64,000 nucleotides of DNA, taken from Chrysaora quinquecirrha (Eukaryota > Cnidaria > Scyphozoa > Semaeostomeae > Pelagiidae). The stretch is taken from contig JACTAT010000008.1 of assembly GCA_014526335.1 (NCBI GenBank), positions 437,097 through 501,096 of the forward strand, in the 5' to 3' direction. The stretch's first letter is position 1, and each line of letters begins with the position of its first letter. A model generated the notes under the pieces. The model worked only from the letters and a program-made list of their open reading frames with translations. It did no database searches and was not told the origin of the DNA. The position numbers and the translations under genes were made by a program. Shown here one piece after another: positions 11,329 through 22,670 of the stretch.

Positions 11329-12096
11329 AGGAGAGGCCCAAGACAGGACCCCTGCGGAACACCACAGTTTATTTCTTGAACTGTTGATGTAACACCATCG
11401 ACCTTGCATAGCTGCCCTCTTTTCGAAGATATGATGTAATCCAAGTATGCTCAATACCCCCAATTCCATATTTCTGCATCTTTTTAATGAGGATATCATG
11501 ATCTACTGTGTCGAAAGCTTTCTTAAGATCTATAAATACCAGTGCGGTGAATTTTCCAGTGTCCATATTCCTGTACCAGTCATTTGTGCGCGATGAAAGG
11601 CTTGAAACGACGGAGTAGAGACGCCTGAAGCCAGATTGCTTTGAAACAAGATGTTTGTTTTGGTCAAGGTACTCATACAGTTGATCGAAAACAATTTTCT
11701 CAAAGATCCTTGAAAGTACAAGGAGAACCGATATTGGTCTGTAATTTGAGCAATCATCAGCTTGCCCATTTTTGAAAATAGAGGCAATCCTTGCAACTTT
11801 CCAGCATTAGGAGAATACACCAGTGCTAATAGAAAGATGAAATTTATCACAGAGTGAATCAACTATAATTGATTAGCTATGCCAAAGCCCAAAGAAGTTT
11901 TGAATTTTCCAAGGACACGTGCAACCTGAGGTGAATTTCCAGGTTGAAAACGGAACCGTGAAGCTTCAGGATTTACTGAATGTCTACCTTCAAAGAGTGG
12001 ATTGGCAGTAGACGGAATTTTATCGCTTAGGTTGCAAAAATAAGTATGTATGCATTCGGCAATCGCTTTAGAATCCTTTATCAATTTATCACTAAA
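11329..12096 (-). pseudogene. LINE reverse-transcriptase fragment
   Basis: Read on the reverse strand in more than one frame, this contains the ordered RT blocks of a non-LTR retrotransposon: NYRPISVL, YEYLDQNKHLVSKQSGFR, ALVFIDLKKAFDTVDHDIL (the first catalytic Asp region) and GVPQGSCLGPLL. An upstream stretch with FCNLSDKIPS matches the usual region before the RT domain. Frame changes occur, and the fragment stops abruptly before the catalytic YxDD block where the 1.15-kb repeat begins at 11328. The other side is cut by the truncated repeat at 12096. It is a dead fragment. Confidence 0.8.
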
Positions 12097-12624
12097 TTTA
12101 CAGAAGTTCAAGTTACTCGGCTTCCCGCTGCTTCCGGTAGGCGATCATGTTGTTTCGGTTATGCAATTTCATTTACTCCACTTCAAGATCTCGTGTTTAC
12201 GCACATGTAAACGTTTGTTATCAAAATATCGTTGTTTTTCAATCCTAAAATTGTTGCATTTTTTGTGTTTTCGATTTTAAAATTTTTAAAGTAAATTCAG
12301 TGATATTTTCAATTTCTTTTTTTTTTCCTAATTAGTTTTTGAAAATGACGATTCGATTTGGTAAGCATTAAGCTTATAAATCTTTGTCATTTTATATGTA
12401 TTTTTCGATCTTTTGTGACTCTTAGAACCCTCCGTTCCCCACCATTCCCGCCCGTTCCCGCTGATTTCCGGTGATTCCTGCTCGTTCCCGCCCGTTCCCG
12501 CTCGTTCCCGGTCATTCCCGCCCGTTCCCGCTGATTCCCGGTCATTCCTACTCGTTCCCTCTCGCCCCGCCAAAAGAAATTGTTCCATGCTGATTCCCGG
12601 TCATTCTCACTCGTTCCCGCCCGA
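12096..12624 (-). repeat. 1.15-kb repeat unit, truncated copy with minisatellite
   Basis: Begins at TTTACAGAAGTTCAAGTTAC (matching about 10457) and runs through the same flank into a shorter 10-bp array at 12431-12623. The array is interrupted near 12560-12598 by unrelated sequence. It differs from the two full copies by scattered substitutions, so it is an older copy. Confidence 0.7.
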
Positions 12625-12921
12625 GTTTTATTTAGTATTTATTGATATACTTGAAGCTTTCTATAGGTCAAGTTCGCTCTTACAACTGACATTTCTCGCT
12701 GGAAAGTTTAATCGGGTTTTGAGACTATCCACGTGGATGTATAGATAAAAAAAATAAAATATCCCATGACTAGTTTTTGTAGATATTTCCCGTTCTTCTT
12801 TTTTCATAAGAAACTAACAAAATTAACCCAGTAGGCTAGGCCTACTGAAAGTTTCTTAAAATTTTCAGATTTTGAGTACTGAAAGCGCGACTTAAAGTTT
12901 CTTGAATATATCTATACATAT
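12623..12921. repeat. ~300-bp duplicated segment, copy 1
   Basis: Starts GAGTTTTATTTAGTATTTAT and matches 14842-15134 to TCTATACATAT. Copy 1 has an extra 8 bases (GCCTACTG-like) around 12838. It follows a minisatellite array here but the short ORF 14730-14843 in the second copy, so the flanks differ. Confidence 0.7.
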
Positions 12922-13198
12922 TAGCGAAGTTTCTGTTTAACAGCGCATTTGCGAGAAATTGCAGAAGAAAAACGACAACTTTTATTTTCGAACAAGACAT
13001 GTTTCGGATTACTCAATCCATCTTCAGTTAATGAGAAATTAAAATAAAAACGTTGAATTTATTACAAAGCTAGGTAACAATAATAATTTAAAGAGGCAAA
13101 AGGGAAAAGATCTAAAAAACCTAATTACAATTAAAGTGTAAAAAACAAAGAAAAAACAAAGAAAAACAAAAAACGCCGAAACTATTATACTAAAGTCA

Positions 13199-13388
13199 AA
13201 TTATAATGGTAAAGCTGCCTATAGCTGCCTAATTCGCACATTCTTAAACATTTTAAGGATTCTCCTGGTTGTCGTGAATTTTACAGTTCTGGATACCGCC
13301 CACACGTCTTTTCAATTAAAAATCAAGGAAGCCTTACACATATCTTGGGAGAAGCCCTCTCTCAATAGGCAGCTTTACCATTATAATT
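13199..13388. mobile_element. Small foldback element
   Basis: A 24-bp perfect-looking inverted repeat (AATTATAATGGTAAAGCTGC core) at 13199-13222 and 13365-13388 surrounds about 140 bp of non-coding DNA. Confidence 0.5.
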
Positions 13389-13434
13389 AACTTTTAGGTA
13401 TTAACTTTTGGGAAAGATCTTGACAAGTGCTCCT

Positions 13435-13549
13435 CCGCGGTTACCGTAAATCCTCAAATAAACGCCCAGGGCGGTTTCCTAATTTTGAGATAGAAGGGCC
13501 TTTATTAGAGGGTGGCGTTTAAAAGAGGGGAGCAAATATTTAAAAACTT
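13435..13549. repeat. Left half of the MITE found whole at 15733-16142
   Basis: CGGTTACCGTAAATCCTCAA through GCGTTTAAAAGAGGGGAGC matches 15733-15842. The right half is missing because the 1.15-kb repeat begins at 13552. The preceding bases (TTGACAAGTGCTCCTC) are also shared. Confidence 0.65.
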
Positions 13550-13551
13550 AT

Positions 13552-14700
13552 GAAACGCTACCAAATGTTTAAAGAGCAAAATTTCTTATAGAAAAAAAGA
13601 AAATAAGTGTATTTTTTGCACAACAAAGCTCAAGAATGTAAAGTTAAACTACGTAATAAATTCCAAATATAAAATTCAATTACGATCACGAATTGTCCTA
13701 AAATTTCCAAGAAGATTTTGTTCTCATTTGTTATTAGGTAAATAGGTATGTTTTTGTTCTCAAGTTTGAATATCTCTAATTGAGGCAAAAATGATGAATG
13801 AATTAAAACCTTTGTGTTGTGTCACAAGTTTACAGAAGTTCAAGTTACTCGGCTTCCCGCTGCTTCCGGTAGGCAATCATGTTGTTTCGGTTATGCAATT
13901 TCATTTACTCCACTTCAAGATCTCGTGTTTACGCACATGTAAACGTTTGTTATCAAAGTATTGTTGTTTTCCAATCCTAAAATTGTTGCATTTTTTGTGT
14001 TTTCGATTTTAAAATTTTTAAAGTAAATTCAGTGATATTTTCAATTTCTTCCTTTTCCTAATTAGTTTTTGAAAATGACGATTCGATTTGGTAGGCATAA
14101 AGCTTATAAATCTTTGTCATTTAATATTTATTTTTGGATCTTTTGTGACTCTTAGAACCCTACGTTCCCTACCATTCCCGCCCGTTCCCGCTGATTCCCG
14201 GTGATTCCCGCTCGTTCCCACTCGTTCCCGCCCGTTCCCGCTCGTTCCCGGTCATTCCTGCTCGTTCCCGCTGATTCCCGGTCATTCCTGCTCGTTCCCG
14301 CCCGTTCCCGCTGATTCCCGGTCATTCCCGCTCGTTCCCGCTGATTCCCGCTCGTTCCCGCTGATTCCCGCTCGTTCCCGCCTGTTCCCGCGCGTTCCCG
14401 GTGATTCCCGCTCGTTCCCGCTGATATTCCCCGTTCCTGCTTTTAGTAATAGCCGAAAATTTATTTTTAAAAGTCGTCTCTTCATAGAAATGGTCATCTG
14501 AGTAGATATAATTCCAACAATGAAGTCAACAAAACCCATTGAAATTATAATAATCTAATTTAATAATAATAATGCACGAATTGAATAAAAATTCAAAAGA
14601 AATTGTACAAGTGAAACGACCATGTCTATTTTTATTGAAAAAATCATAATTGTCTGTCATGCATATTATTGAAACAAACTTGTAAAATAAAATCATGTGC
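13552..14700 (-). repeat. 1.15-kb repeat unit, copy 2 (with minisatellite)
   Basis: Second near-identical copy of 10181-11328, including the internal 10-bp array at 14161-14440. The few differences (for example CCTG for CCCG in the array) suggest a recent duplication or transposition. It ends sharply at AATCATGTGC, then unrelated sequence starts. Confidence 0.8.
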
Positions 14701-14729
14701 GGTGATGAGTCAGTTTTCGATATTTTGCC

Positions 14730-14843
14730 ATGGAAGTGGTGGGGATTTCGATTGAAGGCCTTGAAGGACAACCAAGTGAAAATGATGATATCTTAAAACA
14801 ATTGTATGATGAATTTGAGTCATTTTTGAAGCAAAATGAGTGA
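14730..14843 (+). CDS. 37-codon small ORF, unclassified
   Basis: ATG at 14730 to TGA at 14841. The acidic peptide (EGLEGQPSENDDILKQLYDE) has gene-like composition and lies exactly between two duplicated repeat segments. It may be the remnant of a transposon ORF or of a captured exon. No family recognised. Confidence 0.2.
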   Translation: MEVVGISIEGLEGQPSENDDILKQLYDEFESFLKQNE

Positions 14844-15134
14844 GTTTTATTTAGTATTTATTGATATACTTGAAGCTTTCTATAGGTCAAGTTCGCTCTT
14901 ACAACTGACATTTCTCGCTGGAAAGTTTAATCGGGTTTTGAGACTATCCACGTGGATGTATAGATAAAAAAAATAAAATATCCCATGACTAGTTTTTGTA
15001 GATATTTCCCGTTCTTCTTTTTTCATAAGAAACTAACAAAATTAACCCAGTAGGCTACTGAAAGTTTCTTAAAATTTTCAGATTTTGAGTACTGAAAGCG
15101 CGACTTAAAGTTTCTTGAATATATCTATACATAT
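14842..15134. repeat. ~300-bp duplicated segment, copy 2
   Basis: Matches 12623-12921 from GAGTTTTATTTAGTATTTAT to TCTATACATAT, lacking the 8-base addition. Confidence 0.7.
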
Positions 15135-15732
15135 GGGTTTCCTTTTTTTTAACCTGCGCGCAGGCCACTGTTTGTCTGCTTGTCACAGAAATGCTTTGTT
15201 GCAAAAGAAGCTGGAAATAAAAGAAGTTTTTTTGTCTTTTCTGAGGCGAAAAGTTTCCTTTGTAAAACATTTCCAGTAGTTGAGTTTCTTAAATTTTTGA
15301 CCATTCGAGATTCTGGGTTTCTTATAAAGAGTTGCTTATGAAAAAAATACGTGTAATAACAGTAACATCAGACTCCAAAGCAAACACGTTTATTCACTCT
15401 GCACACACAACAACATTTTTACTCCGCTGGCTTTAAAAAGAACGATAAAAATCACATGTACATGTTATTTCAAACCTACTTTTCAGGTTTCTTCCTGCTT
15501 TCTCTTCGCGAGCACAGCAAAAAGTAACAGTTCTTATCCTTTCACGAATTCCCAAAGCGTTTCGCAGTTTGTAATTTGAGCAGAAGAAATTCATTTCACG
15601 GGCATTAATTTTTGCGAAGAAAATCAATATTTTTCCATTTATAAGATTTTGTTTTGTAAGGCAAAATATAATTATGCGTATTATTTTGATTAGGTATTAA
15701 CTTTTCCGAAATATCTTGACAAGTGCTCCTCC

Positions 15733-16142
15733 GCGGTTACCGTAAATCCTCAAATAAACGCCCAGGGCGGTTTCCTAATTTTGAGATAGAAGGGCCTTTA
15801 TGAGAGGTTGGTGTTTAAAAGAGGGGAGCAAATATTTAACAACTTATTTTTTATCTTCAAACAACGGATTTTTATCTTCCTTCTCCAAAGATAAACGCAG
15901 AACATCGGAACTTTTACAGTATCACCGAAAGAGGAATTTATACATAAAATCATTTGTTTTCTCTTCGTTGTTATATATACTGTAAACATATACATATAGT
16001 GGATCCAAAAAGTCCTATCCCAATAATAGGGGCGTTTACATATTTTTCTATTGAACGCCTCTCCCAGGGAGGCGTTTAAAAGAGGACATAATGGAGGCTT
16101 TTAAAAGAACAGGGCGTTTTTTGAGGATTAACGATGGTTACT
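15733..16142. mobile_element. Foldback (MITE-like) element with AAACGCC ends
   Basis: Inverted ends GGTTACCGTAAATCCTCAAA and, on the right, the complement of TTTTGAGGATTAACGATGGT enclose about 400 bp. The interior holds further inverted AGGCGTTTAAAAGAGG phrases. No coding capacity. Confidence 0.65.
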
Positions 16143-16235
16143 ATTATTTTGTATGTCGAATATCGCAAAAGTTTGTATTTGCGAAAAATTCTTCTCGAAC
16201 CGAGTTTCGTCTACTTGAGAGTACATAGGCCTACA

Positions 16236-16881
16236 CTTTTTTTCAATAAGCAACTGGACTTTGGTACAGCCCTCGAGAGTTGCTTATTATGTCCAGTATT
16301 TCAGCCCTCGCACAATGACTGATACCCCCTGAAACCTCTTCTGGCTTCTCAATGTAATACACCTTTTCAATTAAGAGCCTCGTTTTCAAAATTTACGAAA
16401 ATTTGTTCGCACAAAAATTTTGACCTCAGATTCAGATACAGCACCTTCATTTTAGTGTTGACGCAAATTTTTGCGCTTCTGGTCCTTAGGATGTTGATTT
16501 TATAGAGATGAAAAGTTTTAACATCTATAAAGTATTTGACCGTGAAAGATCGCTCGGGGTGAAATTTTACACCCTCAGAGATTTTTCAAGGTAACATCCC
16601 TTATAACTTTTCTAACTTTTAATCGCTATAGAATCAACATCGTAAGGACTAGAAGCGTAAAAATTTGCCCAAACACTAAAACGAAGGTGTTGAATACGAA
16701 TCTGATGTCGAAATGCTTCTGTGACACAATTTAAAAAATTTTTGAAAACGAGGCCCTTAGTTGAAAAGGTGTATTGACAAGTTTGCAATGATGTACTGTA
16801 TAAAGAAAGCTATTTCACAAAAATTTTTAACAAGATCTCAGCCCTAGTTGCTTATTGACCAGTTGCTTATTAAAAAAAATA
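16236..16881. mobile_element. Nested foldback elements just upstream of exon copy 1
   Basis: The outer pair TTTCAATAAGCAACTGG (16241) and CCAGTTGCTTATTAAA (16859) brackets a longer inner palindrome at 16356-16775. Inner arms pair AATACACCTTTTCAATTAAG with its complement and, further in, GCGCTTCTGGTCCTTAGGAT with a diverged complement. The centre lies near 16551, exactly where the large exon-containing duplication begins. Confidence 0.7.
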
Positions 16882-18474
16882 AGTGTATTCTTTAAAAAAG
16901 ACAGATTGTGTTTTGTTACTATCATTTCATATTCTATTCTACTTCACTTATTTTTCAGGTTAGACCCATTTCAAACAAAAGCGAAAATCCCGCGTACACC
17001 TGATGTAGGGTCTGGTCAAAGTACTCCATTTGGCGGTTCAAGACCAACATCTGCTAGTGCGCCTCCGCCTACCAAGTCAGTTTCTCCTCCGCTGCCAAGA
17101 CCTTCAAGTAAAGGACAAGGTAATGTCTTTGACAAGTAAGCGTAATATTACGTATTGTTTTTAAACGCTAAATTTATAATGATATGTTAATTGTGAAATT
17201 TATTTCATAGATTCTGCTTGAAAACGTTGGAACTATAAAGTTTAAAATTAAAAATTTAATTCTTAATATAATTGAATTTGATGATAATTTAGATAGAAAG
17301 TGCTGTTTCGAAAAGTGATTCAATCAAATATATTTATTTGAAGATACATTGTTAATATATTTATCTTAATCTTAAATCAAACTCCCACTCTCGAAACTTC
17401 ATAGTCAGTATAATGGACAAGTAAAAAATTAGAAAACTAGCACACCGCATAGAATTAATATAACTTCAATAAATGTAGGCTATCTTATGACCCTCTTATG
17501 AAAATGCCCGTTTCTGCCTGGTTTTAATTGACAAGTAACATTCCAAGACTAAAGATTGGGATTTATTTACCGTAAGATCCCTGCTTGGGAAGGCGCTTCT
17601 TCCATCTTGGTATGCGAGGTATGCTGCATTTGATTTTCTAGATCTGCTTCATTTTCTGTGGTTAAGTCACAATCGCGAGCTCGTAAGCGAATAATTTTGA
17701 TATATCTTCCTTGCGTTTAGAGTCCTTTTGTGATTAATAGCGTTTTTTCCTTGATTGGATACTTACTTTCAAATTAAAATTCCGTTATTTGGGTTGGTCA
17801 GAATTTCCTTGATGGCACGTCCTCGTACACACAGATAGCTGAATGTCCTTTCTGTGATTATTTCACTCTGTGCTGCACTGCTCGAAATTCGTTGAAAATC
17901 GCCTGTATTGGCATCTTACTCTATCAGGATTTGCAACCCAATCGCTCCGTACGAAGTCATTCTTTAAATTGTTCGTTGTAACACTGATACTACCTTTACT
18001 GAGCTTAATTGGTATTTATTTGTGATAAAGTCTTGCCTTGACAGTTTACATCATCTGGGTAACACGAAATAGGCCTATACCAGTATATTGCTTGATTCAG
18101 ATTCTTGTGGCTTTAGATTTGTTTAGGTTTACTAAATTTGAGGTATTGAATTGAAATTGTATGTATTCGCTTGAATAAGCGGATTGAATAGATATACTAA
18201 CAGCAGATTATATCAACTTTTAGCTCTTTTTAAAGCTTTATGTTTTAGATTCTTATGGTCTTGAAATTAGGTAAGTTGAAAATTTGCAGACTGTTACTGT
18301 ATAATGTTGACTCCAAAAGCAGCCTTTGGGCTTGTTGGTATTCATCTCCGTACTATGGATGTTTTTCTTCCACCTCTTTTCTTGGTCAAAAAATAAGGGA
18401 TTTTCGATCGGAACCTGTAAATAAAAGATGAATCGTAGTAAATTAATGTTTCATTTTGGTGTCAAGAATATCGA
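16551..18474 (+). repeat. Exon-containing duplication, copy 1
   Basis: About 1.92 kb, from CGCTCGGGGTGAAATTTTAC to GTCAAGAATATCGA, matched by 19559-21462. It contains exon copy 1, its acceptor and about 1.35 kb of downstream intron. The two copies are separated by about 1.08 kb of unduplicated sequence. Intronic differences are small indels and substitutions. Confidence 0.85.
16959..17119 (+). CDS. Zinc-finger gene, duplicated exon copy 1
   Basis: A 161-bp exon after acceptor TTTTTCAG, starting in phase 2 and ending in phase 1 before donor GTAATG. It encodes a Pro/Ser/Thr-rich stretch that includes LDPFQTKAKIPRTPDVG and SAPPPTKSVSPPLPRPSSKG. The phase-1 end joins the exon at 22375 in frame. 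A second GTAAGC donor 16 bp downstream would put a stop in the next exon, so 17119 is preferred. The same exon recurs at 19968-20128. The peptide looks intrinsically disordered; its Ser/Pro sites could be kinase or SH3/WW ligands, which is inference. Confidence 0.8.
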
Positions 18475-19558
18475 AGCATATCAGTATGCATGTTAGAGTG
18501 TCGGATAAGCCTTACCCCTGGAAGACAGTTTTGGACGCGAGAATTATGAAAGTGGTAACTGACCATAGATTTCAGATAGTTTGTAATATGATAAGTGGTG
18601 ACTATCATGTCTAATACAGTAGTTTGTAGTATGTTTTGGTACTTTAAACAATTAAATAGTCAAGTGCTTTACGCAACCAAAATTACTTCATCTTGTTTCA
18701 AAGTAATTGGTTATTCAAAAAAAGACACGTATTAAGCATTTATTCTTGGAGAGACATTTTATTGTTCTCCAATTTTTGACTCGCGGGAAGCGCGAGGAAT
18801 ATGGATGGGGGGCATTTCGTGTTTCGTGTCGTCCAATTCGGCATTGTTTCATTGTTCGTGATGATGCATTGCGAAAAGTATTGCTTGTCTATTGTAATCT
18901 TTTGTTATGCAAGAAATCGATTGTTCTTTTGTCTCTGTCATTAACGTCTTTTGTTCTTTTGTCTCTTCAAGAATCTGTCCCTGACTGTGAATGTTTTTCG
19001 AGACGAGAGAGTATCTGTGAAGTGAATAATGGCGGACAGGTTTAACTATTGTTGTGACGCGCTCTTGCTGCAAGCTGGAAGGCACATCGGAAAAGAAAGT
19101 TCAGCTTAGCCTAACAGGATTCGTAGTTCACAAGCATAACTTAAACTGTCCGTGCTTAGTTAGGATTGCATTAAACAAGCCCTCGTTTTGGAACAGAAAG
19201 ATCTCACGATCATTGAAGTTTGTAGTTTGGTTGCCCTAAAAGGTTTCGGCGAAGAGAACTTTGATAGCATTAAACTTTTGGTTGACTTACCGAAGACCCC
19301 AAGGAAGGCATGTTTATCGTTTTGTCGGTTGTTTTTAACCATTATTGGAAGGCAAAAAACAAGGATTTATCTGATTTCAAATAAATAGATTTTTTTGTCA
19401 ATGTACAAATTTTCTTGACAAAGTTTGCCATCAAACAAAGGTTGCCATTTTTTACCAATCAATAAGTATTTAAACAATAAATTGCTTCCCACTCTTTTCA
19501 ATTTTTTAAAATTTCCTACTTTATTTTGCATTTCAAAAAAAGCGGTCAATATTCATGA
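18475..19558. other. Spacer between the two exon-bearing duplicates
   Basis: About 1.08 kb with no second copy in the window. Several short open frames (18707-19045, 19188-19388) have no splice support or recognised similarity, so I call nothing here. Confidence 0.4.
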
Positions 19559-21462
19559 CGCTCGGGGTGAAATTTTACACCCTCAGTGATTTTTCAAGGT
19601 CAAATCCCTTATAACTTTTCTAACTTTTAATCGCTATAGAATCAACGTCGTAAGGACTAGAAGCGTAAAAATTTGCCCAAACACTAAAACGAAGGTGTTG
19701 AATACGAATCTGATGTCGAAATGCTTCTGTGACACAATTTAAAAAATTTTTGAAAACGAGGCCCTTAGTTGAAAAGGTGTATTGACAAGTTTGCAATGAT
19801 GTACTGTATAAAGAAAGCTATTTCACAAAAAAATTTTAACAAGATCTCAGCCGTAGTTGCTTATTGACCAGGTGCTTATTAGAAAAAATAAGTGTATTCT
19901 TTAAAATAGTCAGGTTGTGTTTTGTTACTATAATTTCATATTCTATTCTATTTCACTTATGTTTCAGGCTAGACCCATTTCAAACAAAAGCGAAAATCCC
20001 ACGCACACCTGATGTAGGGTCTGGTCAAAGTACTCCATTTGGCGGTTCAAGACCGACATCTGCTAGTGCGCCTCCGCCTACCAAGTCAGTTTCTCCTCCG
20101 CTGCCAAGACCTTCAAGTAAAGGACAAGGTAATGTCTTTGACAAGTAAGCGTAATATTAAGTATTGTTTTTAAACGCTAAATTTATAATGATATGTTAAT
20201 TGTGAAATTTATTTCATAGATTCTGCTTGAAAACGTTGGAACTATAAAGTTTAAAATTAAAAATTTAATTCTTAATATAATTGAATTTGATGATAATTTA
20301 GATAGAAAGTGCTGTTTCGAAAGGTAATTCAATCAAATATATTTATTTGAAGATATATTGTTAATATATTTATCTTAATCTTAAAGCAAACTCCCACTCT
20401 CGAAACTGCATAGTCAGTATAATGGATAAGTAAAAAATTAGAAAACTAGCATACCGCATAGAATTAATATAACTTCAAAAATGTAGGCTGATGAAAATGC
20501 CCGTTTCTGTCTGGTTTTAATTGACAAGTAATATTGCAAGACTAAGGTTTGGAATTTATTTACCGTACGATACTTGCTTGGGAAGGCGCTTCTTCCATCT
20601 TGGTATGCGAGGTATGCTGCATTTGATTTTCTAGATCTGCTTCATTTTCTGTGGTTAAGTCGCAACCGCGAGCTCGGGAGCGGATAATTTTGATATACCT
20701 TCCTTTCCTTTTAGAGTCCTTTCGTGATTGATAGCGTTTTTCCTTGATTGGTTACTTATTTTCAAATTTAAATTCCGTCGTTTGGGTTGATGAGAGTTTC
20801 CTTGATGGTACGTCCTCGTACACACAGATAGCTGAATGTCCTTTCCGCGATTATTTCTCTCAGTGCTGCACTGCTCGAAATTCGTTGAAATAGCCTGCAG
20901 TGACATATTACTCTATCGGGATTGGCAACCCAATCGCTCCGTACGAAATCTTTCTTTAAATTGTTCGTTTTAACACTGACACTACCTTGACTGAGCTTCA
21001 TTGGTATTTATTTGTGATAAAATCTTGCCTTGACCGTTTACATCATCTGGGTAACACGAAATAAGCCTATACCAGTATATTGCTTGATTCAGATTCTAAT
21101 GACTTTAGATTTATTTAGGTTTACTAAATTTGAGGTATTGAATTGAAATTGTATGTATTTGCTTGAATAAGCGGATTGAATAGATATACTTACAACAGAT
21201 TATATCAACTTTTAGCTCTTTTTAAAGCTTTATGTTTTAGATTCTTATGGTCTTGAAATTTAGGTAAGTTGGAAATTCGCAGACTGTTATAATGTTGACT
21301 CCAAAAGCAGCCTTTGGGCTTGTAAGTACTTGTCTCCCTACTATGGATGTTTTCTCCCACCCCTTTTTCTTGGTCAAAAAATAAGGGATTTTCGATTGGA
21401 ACCTGTAAATAAAAGATGAATCATAGCACATTAATGTTTCATTTTGGTGTCAAGAATATCGA
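19559..21462 (+). repeat. Exon-containing duplication, copy 2
   Basis: Second copy of 16551-18474. Its left border is the centre of the foldback element: only the right arm (19559 to about 19785) is present. Divergence from copy 1 is low by eye and similar across exon and intron, apart from a few intron indels (for example near 20490). Confidence 0.85.
19968..20128 (+). CDS. Zinc-finger gene, duplicated exon copy 2
   Basis: Second copy of the 161-bp exon, with the same phases (2 in, 1 out), acceptor (GTTTCAG) and donor (GTAATG). By eye it differs from copy 1 at a few third-codon or synonymous positions only (Leu, Pro, Arg codons), so the encoded peptide is identical. Because 161 is not a multiple of three, joining copy 1 to copy 2 gives a Gly codon followed at once by TAG. 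A productive mRNA can contain only one copy. Confidence 0.75.
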
Positions 21463-22374
21463 GGCTCTAGGAAATCATCACATCAGTCTTGGGCAAGAAA
21501 ATAACTATTAATATAGTCTAGTTTGGAAATAAGTTTTAAACAATTCTTTTTCGTTAAATTTCTGCAAAACCCATTTCTATACCGCGAGTCACCTGAAGGT
21601 CTCTTTCATTTATGATTTATTTATGCTTGATCTTACAGGTTCCTCCATAGGTTTGTTGTTATCCCTCTTAGCAGCCATGCAGCTTCTTGGGTACAGAAAA
21701 TTTGAAAAGCGTGTCGAGTAGAGGTTTTGGACGGCTGGTTATCGTTATCGTTTTAAGAGGCATCTTGAGTAACCTGGGTAGCGTTATTCAACACTGAGAC
21801 GAATATGGAGAATCATGCAGGGTTTTGTAATAATCATTTGAATGTTGAACGGCATACCAAGAATCGGTGAGGATGTGGCCGAGGACATAGTGCGGACATG
21901 TTTTTGAAACTTGATTGGCGGTAGCAAGGAAGTATTCTGTTAATATTTGACGATTTTCGTGATCCTTGTAGTAATGAGTAGGATTGCTACGGCATTTGTT
22001 GGTAGTGTCTTTGAGGGTTATCTTGTTTATCTTGATGTTAATTATGCGTGCGGGGTGATTTAAATGATATTCAATGACAACGAGGCATCACGAACACTGT
22101 GGATGGTTATCATTTTGAGAACCATGGACGGCTGTCACGATGTTTATTGGCTGGGAAAACATTATGATGATGATGGTGGATTTACTTATTCTACTAAAGT
22201 GATGACATTGGTTGCCTTCGATATAAAGAATGAAACTAATGGAAGAAACCAATTGGAGTCGTTCAATGAAGAAATCTGATGAAAAGAAAATGCAAGAAGA
22301 CCATGAATGTTGATAATTTAGTGCTGATTCAAATTGCCGTTATTTGCTAAGGTTATTTCATTTTTGATTTGCAG

Positions 22375-22487
22375 AAGATCCTCTGGGTTGTCTTCGTGGT
22401 TGTAAAAGTTCATGCAGCAAAAGTTCTTGTAGTAAATACACTGGGAAGCATTTCCACTGTGATGCATGTCCATATTCAACCAAAAGG
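22375..22487 (+). CDS. Zinc-finger gene, Cys-rich exon with first half of C2H2 finger
   Basis: A 113-bp exon between acceptor TTTGCAG and donor GTATGC. Two bases complete a Glu codon from the duplicated exon, then DPLGCLRGC follows. A cluster C-x3-C-x3-C-x4-C comes first, and then FHCDACPYSTKR, the C-x2-C half of a C2H2 zinc finger. It leaves in phase 0, and the next exon supplies the two histidines. I do not recognise the orthologue. A role in DNA, RNA or protein binding is the usual inference for this finger class. Confidence 0.8.
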
Positions 22488-22670
22488 GTATGCGACTTTT
22501 AGACATTCTTTACTTTTTCCTTCTCTTTTTTGGTCATTAAAGAGATAAATTTGCCATGCTTCCTCGCAATTTTGAGGTTTTAGAGAAGGAAATCATTGCT
22601 GAAGTTGGTGGCGTGGTTTTTTAGCACCAGTCCCTATGATCTCTGAAGTAGAACAAATCTTCGACCCTGG

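Noticed and set aside
8632..14440. Regular short repeats considered as CRISPR arrays
   Set aside because: Repeats are contiguous decamers without unique spacers, in a eukaryotic intron.
17120..17135. Downstream GTAAGC donor (17136) for the duplicated exon
   Set aside because: Strong by consensus, but it shifts phase and puts a stop in the Cys-rich exon; the GTAATG donor at 17120 gives the correct phase.
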